DNA from: Meloidogyne chitwoodi
Taxonomy: Eukaryota > Nematoda > Chromadorea > Rhabditida > Meloidogynidae
DNA length: 64,000 bases
NCBI GenBank assembly: GCA_015183035.1
Contig: JACZZP010000001.1
Location: 2,542,001 to 2,606,000 of the forward strand
Reading direction: 5' to 3'
The notes beneath the pieces are model-generated. The model saw nothing but the letters and a program-made list of their open reading frames with translations. It had not been told where the DNA came from and made no database searches. The translations under genes and the position numbers were made by a program. Below, piece by piece: positions 36,201 to 46,523 of this stretch. Positions within the stretch are counted from its first letter, which is position 1. Every line of letters starts with the position of its first letter.

Positions 36201-36547
36201 TTCAGAATAAATATCAGAATTAAATTAGAATAATAAATGCTTTATTTTTTTAAGCCTAACGACCCATTGGCATCAAAAGGAAAAAGTGTTTACACACGTT
36301 ATATACAAGCAGTAAAAAAATTTATGCCTTTTTATCAAAAAAATATTTGGATTTATGTATCTTTATATAATATTCGCTTTAATTCAACACAAGCTTCTTC
36401 TTCACTTAATTTGCAAAATGTAAAAAATTATAATTAAATTTTTTTATTATTTTTTATTTTAAGGAAGAGGATAATTTACGTAATCGCTTGAAGGGAGCGG
36501 GAAAAAAGCGTGGTAGTTCAAAAGCAAAATCCCAGACTCCAGCTTAA
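30298..36547 (+). CDS. TIF1/TRIM24-33-like chromatin regulator (RING, B-boxes, PHD, bromodomain)
   Basis: Nineteen exons join without frame conflict (first 30298-30406, last 36464-36547), 3798 nt, 1265 residues. Domains in order: a C3HC4 RING (CDVCRQD ... CFHKYCERCK ... CKLCNQ) in exons 1-2; B-box 1 (CLHCNIKN ... CKSCQDRYLCAHC) in exon 3; B-box 2 (CSAHSNILATYLCSC ... LCDYCLNNH) in exons 4-5; a coiled coil in exons 6-7; a long Gln/Asn/Pro/Ser-rich middle (exons 8-14). A PHD finger follows (CYVCSQGCDE ... CCESCPRVFHARCHIP ... DDWRCSICLEC) in exons 15-16, then a bromodomain (VPATETDYHLIIKNP ... LLFRNFSTFN) in exons 17-18. This order is diagnostic of the TIF1 family (TRIM24/28/33, Drosophila bonus): nuclear E3-ligase-like corepressors that read histone tails. 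Intron 32488-32710 is a tandem array. Confidence 0.9.
31140..31470. repeat. Degenerate GTCCTTATAACGAGAGT repeats in a TIF1-like intron
   Basis: Within intron 31130-31530. Motifs such as CTCGTTATAAGGACA, GTCCTTATAACGAGAGT and GTTATAACGAGATTCT recur in both orientations. Similar GTCCTTATAATTAGAAT motifs occur at 26465 and 35605. Confidence 0.6.
32495..32700. repeat. 45-bp tandem array in a TIF1-like intron
   Basis: Four to five copies of a unit containing TGTTTTTCTGATTTTTATAA and TGTTTTTGATAATAAAAACAG fill nearly the whole intron between exons 8 and 9. The unit contains the TCTGATTTTTATAA core common to the window's CAGAAT repeats. Confidence 0.85.
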
Positions 36548-36794
36548 TTTTATTTTGATTAAAAAAAAACATTTTAAATATTTAAAATTTTAAATGCCTC
36601 ATTTTATTGTTTACTTTGATTATTAAAAAAAATGTTTTCAATATTTAAAATTTTTTATTAATTTATTGTAAGAGGAAAAGTTTAAAAAAATTAATTTATT
36701 ATTAATTATTTAATTTAACCAAATTTAAAAAAGAACACCGGAAATTTAAAAAATATCACATAAATTAAAGCTTTAAAGGTATATAAAATAAATA

Positions 36795-39700
36795 TTAATT
36801 AAAACATTTCTTTGGTTTTGCATTTGGCAATTCAGTAGAATTGAATTTTATTTGATCATTAAATATTTTTAGAAAATCTAAAGTTACGCCATCAGTCCAA
36901 CCAAAGCCAAACTAAATATAAATTTCATAACAGAATAAATATCAGAATATTCTGAAAAATATTCTGAATAAATATCAGAATATTCTGAAAAATTATCAGA
37001 ATATTCTTAAAAATATTCTGAATAAATATCAGAATATTCTTAAAAATAATCAGAATATTTTGAAAAAATATCAGAATAAATACCAGAATATTCTAGAATG
37101 TCAATTAAAAAAATATTAAAAAAATTTTCTACCTGAGGAACATATTCTCCTCCTTTCCCTTCTTTACCCTGTGCAGACAGTTTCTCCCACATAGGTTTTT
37201 CAATACATTCAGAGTATAAACGATAATTTGCAAGTAACCACTTTTTTGCCAAATAAAGAGCTTCGTTTTTAAGACTTTAAAAATTAAAAAATATAATTAA
37301 AAATATACAAACTTTTCTTTTCCAGAATTAAAAAATCCAAGTACTGCCATATGTTGATGTGGCTAGTTTAATATAAATTAATATTATATTTAACACTTAC
37401 CGGCCATATATTTGGACCATCCCACTGTTGATTTGAATATTTTAAACTAAAAAATAAATTAATTTTAATTTGTTTTTAATATTCTCTTTATTTATTTATT
37501 TATAGAGAATGGTCCTTCTTTTACCTTATTTGAACTCCATAAAAATCATCAGCTTCATTAGCATTTTTAAATACCCCATAATTCTTCATTGTATTAAAAA
37601 TCTTTTCTGGGACATCAGAATCTTTTTTTGAGTCATAACATTGAGTAAATAGAGGAATAGCCATAATTGAATAATAATGAATATTTTGTTTTTTTGTTTC
37701 AATATTATAGTCATACCTATAAATTAATTTAAATATTTTTTTTAATTAAAAAAAAATTACCATCCAAATTTATTTTCATCTTCAGTGTAAAGAAAAAATT
37801 CTTTAAAATCAGAACGCATTTTTAAATAAAGTTTATTGTAATAGGCTGCTTTTTGTTTTTTTCCTGAAAATATAAAATCAGAATATTTTGAATAAATTCC
37901 ATAATAAATATAGAATATTCTGAAAAATAATCAGAATAAATAACAGAATATTCTGAAAAATAACAGAATATATACCAGAATATTCTGAAAAAATATAAAC
38001 TTAAAAATAACCTAAATCAGAAAATAATTCTGAAAGTAAGCGAAAGTTTCCACAAATAAATGCATTTAAATCTAATGGAATTATAGATGTTGTAATTATT
38101 TCTTCTAATTTTGGGTTGTCATAATTGCGCATCCATCGAGCTATTTAAATTATTAATTAAAAATTAAATATTTTTTGAAATAAAAAAATCAAAAATATTC
38201 TTAATAAATATCAGAACTGAATAAAATCAGAAAAAGAAAGAATATTCTGAAAAATTATCAGAAAAAGAATCAGAATATAACCAGAATAAAATTATAATTT
38301 AATTTAAAAAATTTCTGATAATTTCAGAATATTCTGAAAAATAATCAGAATATTCTTTTGACTCCTTTTATTTACTTACAACTAAAATCCATCCCAGATT
38401 CCGCCGCAGATGCCAAATTTTGCCAAAGTTTTGCTTTATTTTTTTCTTTGCTTTTAATTGCAGTGAGTACATCAGCACAATATGATTCTGGTCTAGGTCC
38501 AGTACTTTCAGAGCGGTATTGGTACATTGTGTATTTTTTACAATTTTTGGTTACTTCTATAGAGCGATTTACTAACCAAAAATTTAATTCCTAAAATATA
38601 AATAAAAATTCTGAATTGTTAAAATCAGAATTCTGATATTAATATTATAATTACCATTGGGTTTATTCTGGTTTTTAACAAATCAGAATTCTTTTACTTA
38701 ACAGAAGATGAGACAAAAATCAGAAATATGATAATTCTGATCAGAATATATCAGAAATTTAATTAATAAATCAGAATTTAAATAAAAAATACAGAAAATT
38801 TTCAGAATAATTTAACAGAATATTTTAACAAAATCAGAATTTTATTTTATTTAATTAAAAATACCTTTTCCAAGGTAGGAAGTATTTCAATTAAAAATTG
38901 CTTATCTCCAGTATATTTAAAATATTCATTTACCATTTGTATAAGAAAGGGTGGTTGTGAACGGGAAAGATAATAATTACGACCTAAAAATTTAATTTAA
39001 AGAAAAATTAATTTAAATTTAAATATTTACCTCCATTCAGAACAAATCCATAATTATCCACTAATATTGCCAAATTTTTAATCATTCCTTTTGCAAGTTC
39101 AGGTAATTCTGTGAAATATTAAATTAATTAAGTAGAGTCAAAAAAATTATATTTTAATTACCCGAAGCAAGCAATCCTTTAATTGTCCAATAAGAATCCC
39201 AATAATAAGTTTCTCTGAAACGAGCACCTGGTCTAATAACATTGTTAGGCACATAAATTAGAGAATTACGCTTTGGATTGTTTCCCTTAAAATTTTATAA
39301 ATTTAATTTTTTTAAATTATTTTTCAGTGTTTACATTAGGGGGAATATAAACACATAATTCTTTCCATCTCTCATTCAATTCAAAAGCCCATTCTCTCAT
39401 AGCAACATCTTTTATTGCTGCCAATGTTGGTGGTTTAGGTTGGAAATTTTTAATGCTTGTACAGCTAAAAAAATTTCAAAAAATTTTCAAAAAAATTTCA
39501 AAAAAAATTTCAAAAAATTTCAAAAAAATTTTCAAAAAATTAAAAAAAATTTCAAAAAAAATTTCAAAAAAATTTCAAAAAAAATTTCAAAAAAAAATTC
39601 AAAAAATTTTCAAAAAAATTACAAAAAAATTTTCAAAAAATTAAAAAAAATTTCAAAAAAAATTTCAAAAAAATTTTCAAAAAATTTTCAAAAAATTTAA

Positions 39701-40423
39701 AAAAAAATTCAAATTTTTTTTGAAATTTTTCCAACCTTTTCAAAGATGTTGTATTTGACATTGGATCATCAAAATATTCATTTATAAAATTTTGTAATTT
39801 TTCTCTATCCATGTCTTTTATTGCAATATTTTTTGGAAATAATTCATTAAATTTTTCTTGAACAAGAGAAGCATCCACTTTTGTTGGTTGGTCAACAAAA
39901 TATTTTGAATCATTTCCAACTAGTATTTGGTGATAATTGACTGCCTTAATTAAATAAAATAAATATTCTAATAGAAAGGCAGTATTTAATAAAATTGTGG
40001 AGATGAAATGGTGGCACTTAAATTTTGGCGACAAACCGTCCCCTTTTTGGCGACAAACCGTCCCTTTTGGTGACAAACCGTCCCCAATGAAAAATTTAAA
40101 ATAAAAAAATTAAAATACGAAAAAAACATAATATAAAATTTTAAAAAATTTTCAAAATATTTATAAACCTGTAAAATCCTTCCACTACAATAAATAAAAT
40201 AATTTTCAGGGGAATTAGTAATATTGCAGACATTAACCAATTCATTTTCATTAATATTTAAAAATTCAAAATCACATTTAATATTTTCATTATTTTCTGT
40301 ATCTCTTCTTTTTCGTTCAAAATTATTTTTAAAACAAGTGGAAAATTGGAAAAAAAGAAAAATTAATAAAAAATTAAAAAAATAAGAATTTAAGGATTTT
40401 CCATATTTTCCAAATATTAACAT
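36795..40423 (-). CDS. Secreted alpha,alpha-trehalase (GH37)
   Basis: Multi-exon gene starting at ATG 40423 with a signal peptide ([19 protein letters not shown]) and ending at TAA 36797-36795. Exons traced in phase include 40423-40169, 39944-39736, 39464-39335, 39285-39162 and 39108-39031. Later exons follow at about 38982-38873, 38591-38377, 38140-38010, 37860-37760, 37740-37520, 37440-37390, 37320-37110 and 36912-36795. GH37 signatures are present: [23 protein letters not shown] (signature 1), [23 protein letters not shown] with the general-acid Asp, QWDGPNIWP (signature 2) and [15 protein letters not shown]...GFGWTDGV. The enzyme hydrolyses trehalose, the main nematode blood sugar and egg-fluid osmolyte, to glucose. 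The usual ESGWDFS Trp is Met here. Introns hold CAGAAT motifs, a FQKN-coding poly-A/T array (39470-39715) and GGCGACAAACCGTCCC repeats. Confidence 0.9.
39468..39715. repeat. AAATTTCAAAAAA simple array in a trehalase intron
   Basis: About 14 imperfect units of AAAAAATTTCAAAA fill intron 39465-39735. The array happens to stay open in several frames and gives false Lys/Phe/Gln/Asn repeat proteins. Confidence 0.9.
40026..40084. repeat. GGCGACAAACCGTCCC triplicated motif
   Basis: Three tandem ~21-bp units in the trehalase intron 39945-40168. The upstream phrase GGCACTTAAATTTTGGCGAC plus one more unit recurs at 40697-40728, outside the gene, so the block has been copied locally. Confidence 0.85.
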
Positions 40424-42212
40424 ATGAAGAAAAAATATTTTTTTTTTAATTTCTAAAAATATTGCTAAAATAAAAGGAAAAATTATTATTATTTAAATAT
40501 AAATTTTTAATAAAAATAACAAATTTTGTCCAAAATTTCAAATTAAATGGGACATTTCGTCACAGAGAAATAATAAATTATTTTATTTTTAAATAAAAAG
40601 TTATGCGTACCCGAATCTATTTTTGACAGAATAGGGAGGTGTGTGGGAACTAAAACCTAAGGGAAAAAAGAAAATTACGGGGTGGCACTGAAACGGCTGC
40701 ACTTAAATTTTGGCGACAAACCGTCCAGAGACCAACTAAAAATTTCAAAAAAATCTCTAATTAATTTTTGTTTTATTAATAAAATTTATATTAATTAATT
40801 TTAATCAAAAAGTAAAAGCGAAAAATTCTGATTATATTGATAATAGAATTTATTTAAAATAAAAAAAAAATTTTGATTAAAAGAAATAAGACATTAATGA
40901 CACTTAATACAAATATTTGCCTAACAAATAAAATAAAAAAATTATTATATTCAATAAAAAATACAAAAGAATGATTTTTGAATAAATTGATAAGCAAAAG
41001 AATTTTTTATTTTATTTTTAATTGGCGAATAAAAAGAAAAAAGAATAAATAGACCTCAGTGATATTATAGACTTACTAAAAAATAAAAATAAAAATTAAA
41101 AAAAATTTTTAAATTTTTTTATTTATTTAATATTATAGAATAAACATTGTTTAATTTTAATAAAAAATATTTAATAGAAAAAAACGTTTTATAAGAAATT
41201 AAAAAATAAAAAAGAAATTGAATTGGCTTGCGTACCTGTAAGGACCTCAGTTGCTTTCAGACACAATAACTCTGCGGAAACTTAACTATTTAAAATAAGT
41301 TTGATATCAATTAATAGAGAATTAAATTTGCTACAAAATGGATTAATAAATAAAATTATTCAAAAAATAATAAAATTGATAAATAAAAAATACAAAAATG
41401 ACTAATTTTCCTGTAAAACTTAGTTTTTTGACCATAACAATTTTATCAAAATAATTAAATTTAAAACTCATATACTATTTTGTAGACTATTTAATTCTCT
41501 ATCTAATAAAAATTAAAGCTTTGAAGAAAATAAATTTTCTAATTTGTTATAATTAAAAAATCAACTGATGTCCTCATGTTTAGTTGCTTGAACAAAAATC
41601 ATTTTTTAATAAACAAATACTTGAGAATTAAAAAAAGAATATTTTAAAATAAATTTAGAAAAGAATAGAAATTAAAAAAAAAATAAAAAGACTTTGAAAA
41701 AAAAATTTTTTTGAACTGAAAATAAAGAAATAAGTAAACAAACAAATCATAAATCAAGGGAATGAAAAAAAAAGAATTAAAATGAATTAATAAATTTAAT
41801 AAATTTAAAAAAATTGTGCGCGAACGTGTGAAAAAGAGGTTTACATTTTTAAAACTTTTTTAAATTATTAAATATTTAGATAAAAAATTTTTATGGCCAA
41901 AAATAAATTTTAATGTTAATTCCCTGGCTTAAATATTACTACTTTATATGTTTATTTAATTTATGTATATACAAATGTTATAATTTTTTTATTTAATGTT
42001 TTATTTTATATACATATTTTATTTTTCTTTTTAAAAAAAAATATTTTTTTTTTTTAAGAGAGAGAAAATAATTATAAGTTGTGTAAACTCACTGAATAAA
42101 TAATTCTTTATTATTTTTCTAAAAAAAAATTTTTTTTAATTTAATATTTAGTTTGTGTTTTTATTTTTAGATAATTCAGAGATTTATTTTTTTATTTATT
42201 TACGGGAGCAGG
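40424..42212. other. Intergenic, AT-rich
   Basis: Upstream of trehalase. One GGCGACAAACCGTCC copy lies at about 40712-40728, a GACATTTCGTC motif at 40551, and a short less AT-rich patch at 41225-41280. No exon chain is found on either strand. Confidence 0.5.
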
Positions 42213-42397
42213 CCAGTTGACCGCAAGGCCGGTTTACCGCAGGGCTATAACTTGTTTTACATTTACCAAAAATGTTCGACCCAAAGATGGTTCGACTCAG
42301 CTCGACGAGCTGAGTCGAATGACACTAAGATCTCTATTATATGACAATTATAAACAGAGTTATAGCCCTGCGGTAAACCGGCCTTGCGGTCAACTGG
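42213..42397. mobile_element. 185-bp palindromic MITE with long perfect inverted repeats
   Basis: The arms CCAGTTGACCGCAAGGCCGG... (from 42213) and ...CCGGCCTTGCGGTCAACTGG (to 42397) are perfect for about 38 bp. The centre is itself a palindrome, GACTCAGCTCGACGAGCTGAGTC-like, at about 42295-42318, shared with the AGCTTGGTCCCCCC family. The element is far more GC-rich than its surroundings. I see no convincing target duplication. Confidence 0.9.
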
Positions 42398-42517
42398 GGT
42401 GTACCCTTTATTTACTCACATAAACTATAATATTTTATTTAAATTTATTTATTTGCCTCACGTGAAAATTTTATTTTTGCATTTTTTTATAAATTAAATT
42501 CTTTTAATTTTTGATTT

Positions 42518-43422
42518 TACTTAGGTTGTAAACTAAATAATGAGCCCCCTTAATTTTAAAATTTTTAAAAATTCATAACTTTTATATTTATTAATGGATT
42601 TGCCTAATTCTTTTTTTTATCTTATTAATTAACATGTTTACTTTATAGATATAAAGTTTCTAAGATTTTGCTTTTATTTTGATTGAGCTTTGGCCTTTTT
42701 TCTAAACATAGTCAAAAAAAATTTTTTTGCCAAAATTTTCTAAAAGTTTTAATAAGCCAAATACACATGCAGGGGCTTTAAAATATATTCCAATAGAACA
42801 GTACGGATGTCTTCTTTCATGCCATAAATAAAAAAAAATTTGGAAAAAATTAGTTCGTCTGGAATATCCTTCTGAACAAAGTACATTTTTTGGGGGGATT
42901 TCAAAAAGTCGTTTTTTGAGTTTGGCCAAAATTATCTATTAATTTCTAATTTTTTTATAAATTAATATAATTTGTAAAAGTAATGCATAATATGCAAAAA
43001 ACAAATTTTTTTAAAGAGATTTTACCCCTATTTTACTCAAAAAACAATTTTGGCATTATTGCCAAAATTGATCTTTTTTTCTAAGTCCAATAAAAATTCA
43101 AAAAAAAATTTCTTACAAAAACTTTTTATATCAAAATTTTCTTCAGACTTTATTCTATCAGAAAAATATTCAAATCTAATTTTTATTTTTTGTGAAAGTG
43201 GCTTAAAATCCCATTGAAAATGGTTATACACAAAAAATGATAAAATATTATTTTGACTCTAATTCCCCAAATTTTAAATCTGTGATTCTGATCTTTTTTC
43301 AAAAAAATTGGGATTCAATAAGGATTAAAATGATACCAATCTTGAATCATAAAAATATTTTGCAAAAAATGTTTATTTTATTTTTCTCAAGGGGGCTCAT
43401 TATTTAGTTTACAACCTAAGTA
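42518..43422. mobile_element. Mariner-like non-autonomous element
   Basis: A 901-bp element (42520-43420) has about 31-bp perfect inverted repeats starting CTTAGGTTGTAAACTAAATA and a TA dinucleotide on each side (42518-42519, 43421-43422). The terminal TTAGGTTG and TA target are typical of Tc1/mariner. The interior has short minus-strand frames (42702-42929, 43037-43231) that do not show a DDE transposase, so the element is probably non-autonomous or decayed. Confidence 0.8.
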
Positions 43423-43773
43423 TTATACAAAATATTTTTTTTGCAAACCTTTTTTTAATTATTATTAATCTCCTATAAAACATACAAAAAATAAAAATTG
43501 AAAATTTTTGCATGTCAGGTTCTACTGTCTTGCTTATTTTTTAAAATTTGTTTATTATAATCGGATAACTTAGGATTTCACAAAAATGGTTTATAAAAAA
43601 AATTTATTATATCCCCATTTTAATAGTCTTATTAAAAAATTGGAGACAAAATGTCTTAGTGACCAAATGTCATAGTGACCAAATGTCCCTTCGAAATATT
43701 TATTTTCTAATATTTACAAATGTAATTTTAATTAAATAAAAATAATATATATATACAATTTTCTATAAATATT

Positions 43774-45810
43774 CTATTCTTCATAATAATAATCTTCTTC
43801 CTCTTTATAAATTAATTCATAAAAATCTTCAGGTAAAATATCACTCCACCCATTAATTTCATTTTGTAAATTTTCTATTAATTTAAATTTTTTTTTAATT
43901 TTTTTATCACTCATTAATTCTCCAAAAACAGAATTTAATTTATAAAATTTTTCAAAACGTGTATATCCAACTAATAATTTGACAATTGTTAAATTTATAT
44001 TTTTTGTCCAACGTGGAATTTTGGGAAGTTGATAAATATTTGATTTGGCCTCATAAGTAAAAGCATTTACCTTAAATTTATTTTTTTTTTGAAAATAATA
44101 AAAAAATTCTTGTTAAAAATAAAATAATTAAATTACCCAACTAATAGGAAGTGATTGATTTTTCTCTATAAATTTAATAATTTCTTTCATTTGTTCATCT
44201 AAATTTATTAAATTTGTTTTAATAAAATATTCAGTTATCCAATATATTTTTAAATAAATATAAGCTTCTTCTTTTATTTGATTTTCATTTTCATCACTTC
44301 CACATAAAATTTTGAAACAAAAATTTCTTTTTGGTTTTTTGTAAAATAATGCCCTATAAAGTTCTATATCATTTATATATTTTGGTTTCATTATTTCTTT
44401 TGAGAGAAGTCGATAAATTATATTGGCTGCTTTATTTGTGAGATAATATTCACGTAAATATTTATAAGTTCTCTGAAATATAAAAATTTAATTTATGTTT
44501 TGTATCATTTAGGGAATTGGCCATTTTGAGTTTTGGACATTTTGAGTTTTGGACATTTTGAGTTTTGGACATTTTGAGTTTTGGACATTTTGAGTTTTGG
44601 ACATTTTTAATTTTTTTGGACATTTTGAGAAATTAATTTCTCAAGAAATTGTTAAATAAAAAATAATTATTTAATTATTGCCTCAATTTCTTCTTCTTCA
44701 TCATCATCTAATTCATTATTTAATTTTTTATAAATTAAATCCTTTATCAATTCATTAAAAGTATTATTATTAATTTTAAAACAATTCTTCAATTGTATAA
44801 AATGTTTAGTAATTCCATCCGTTAAAATTTCTGCTTTCATTTTTTTAAATAAATTTTGAACATTTTTTCTTAATTCAAATGTCTTTAAATTAATATTTTC
44901 ACTAATAGCCAAATAATCAATCATTTCTTGATTTTCTTTTAAAAATCTTTTTAAAATTAATTTTTTAAAATTAAATAAATTTAAATTAATTACATACATA
45001 TTTATTAAAATAATTAAATGATTAAATCCACCAATGGGATTTTTTATTGTTTCTTCCAATTCTTTTTTCAAATTATTCATTGAATCAATTAATGATTTAT
45101 CAGTTAATCTTTTTCTCAATCTCTATTTTTAAATAATTAAATTTAAATAATTAATTATTCACTTTAATACAAATTAAAGACAAATAAAAGTTAATTACAA
45201 TGCACAGGATTCGAACCTTCAACTCCTCTTAATCTTTACTAGAACATAATCAGAAGCTTTACCACTGAGCTATCGCACTATGCTTTACTTGTATATCTTT
45301 TTTGCTTAAAACAAGTTTTTTCTCTTTTCTTAAAACTTGTTTGTTTTCTTTTCTTAAAACTTAAGTTTTAAGTTTTCTTTTCTTAAAACTTAAGTTTTAA
45401 GTTTTCTTTTCTTAAAACTTAAGTTTTAAAATTCTAGTAAGCTTATTTCCTTTAAAATATTTTTAATGGCTATATGTATGTATTTAAGTTTATATTCTTT
45501 GGGGTACCAAATTAAGCCTTATTAATTATTTAAAAAATTAATTAAATATTTAAAAAAATTAGTTTACCTCCATTTTATAATAAAAATCATTCCAATTAAT
45601 TTTTCCACTTTGAGAAAAGTCAAAAGGGTCAGAAGATGTGGAAGCTTCATAATTATAATTATATGAAGTACTAGGAATGTCTTCAATAGGAATTTCAGCA
45701 TAACAATCAAAGTTATCATTATAATTCATTTCTTCATATATTGGCCATATATTATAGGTAGATATTGATATATTAATTAAATTAAATATAAAGAAGAAAA
45801 TAATAAACAT
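43774..45810 (-). CDS. Unrecognised 438-residue secreted helical protein
   Basis: Four exons join in phase 0: 45810-45568, 45122-44682, 44472-44137, 44070-43774 (1317 nt, 438 residues). A signal peptide (MFIIFFFIFNLINISIS) precedes an acidic, Ser/Tyr-rich segment. Long Lys/Glu/Asn/Leu-rich, probably helical parts follow (KNPIGGFNHLIILINMYVIN, TYKYLREYYLTNKAANIIYR, INLTIVKLLVGYTRFEKF), and the tail is very acidic (EEEDYYYEE). No family is recognised. The second intron needs a GC donor (44681-44680); without it the frame stops at 44667 and the downstream open exons are orphaned. The first intron contains a tRNA-like sequence and a 29-bp array; the second contains an 18-bp TTTTGAGTTTTGGACATT array. 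It is probably a nematode-specific secreted protein. Confidence 0.68.
44505..44632. repeat. 18-bp TTTTGAGTTTTGGACATT array
   Basis: Six to seven tandem copies inside intron 44473-44681 of the 438-residue secreted protein gene. The unit contains GGACATTTT, the half-site of the window-wide GACAAAATGTC motif. Confidence 0.9.
45200..45281 (-). tRNA. tRNA-like sequence, possibly intron-containing or a pseudogene
   Basis: The minus strand reads AGTGCGATAGCTCAGTGGTA (A-box like) and, 45 bases later, GGTTCGAATCC (perfect B-box). A D-stem GCT/AGC and a T-loop TTCGAAT are clear. The acceptor stem pairs only with G-U and one mismatch, and the anticodon arm closes only if a short intron is removed. I therefore leave the anticodon unassigned. 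It lies in the first intron of the secreted protein gene, same strand. Confidence 0.5.
45335..45432. repeat. 29-bp array with AAAACTTAAGTTTT palindrome
   Basis: About three and a half copies of TTTTCTTTTCTTAAAACTTA... with an internal 14-bp perfect palindrome. It lies upstream of the tRNA-like sequence, in the same intron. Confidence 0.85.
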
Positions 45811-46523
45811 TTTTTATTTTTTAAATAAAAGGAGAGAATTTAATAAAATAACTAAAAAATAAAAATATTTTTAAAATAATTTTTTTTTTTTGAAAAGATA
45901 TAAGAGAAGGAGATAATTTGAAAATTAAAAAAAAAATTTTTAGAGGGAAAAATGACAGTTTGGGGGTAATTTTTAAAAACATTTACCAATCAAAGACTTT
46001 GCAAGAATATTTTTATTAATTTTTTAATTAAATTGAGATTATTGACTATTTAATCTCTCCACTTAATTAAAAATATTTTAAAAAATATTTTTTTAAATAA
46101 AATGGCTTTTCTATAAATTTATTGAATTCTTTTAAAAACAAACTTTTCGGCATATAAAAAAGGGATATTTTTTTTAAGAAAAATCATAAGGGAGAGAGAA
46201 ATAAAAGTGCAAGCATGTCAATTAAAATTAAAAAAAATATTTATTTATGGCACTTAAGTCCATTAAAGGACAAAAAAGAGACTGATCACATTTTTAATTA
46301 AATGAAATATATTAAAATTATTAATTTAATTAATTAAAATTATTAATTTAATTAATTAAAATTATTAATTATTTTGCACTTTATAAATTTTTTAAATTAA
46401 TTTAATTAAAAATAAAATTTACTTTTTTTAATTAATTTCTTATAAAAATTAATATTTAAAAATTTTTTTAAAATAAATATATTAAATTATTTGAGATCAA
46501 AAAAATGTTTTTTTATTTTTTAT
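45811..46523. other. Intergenic, AT-rich
   Basis: Lies between the TANC-like stop codon and the start of the 438-residue protein, both on the minus strand. A TTAATTAATTAAAATTA array is visible at about 46315-46370. No gene is seen. Confidence 0.5.

Noticed and set aside
39440..39700. Lys/Phe/Gln/Asn repeat frames
   Set aside because: They arise from the AAATTTCAAAAAA simple array in a trehalase intron; the trehalase frame skips this segment.
42702..43231. Minus-strand frames as mariner transposase remnants
   Set aside because: I could not find the D,D34D motif context or helix-turn-helix, so I left the element as non-autonomous.
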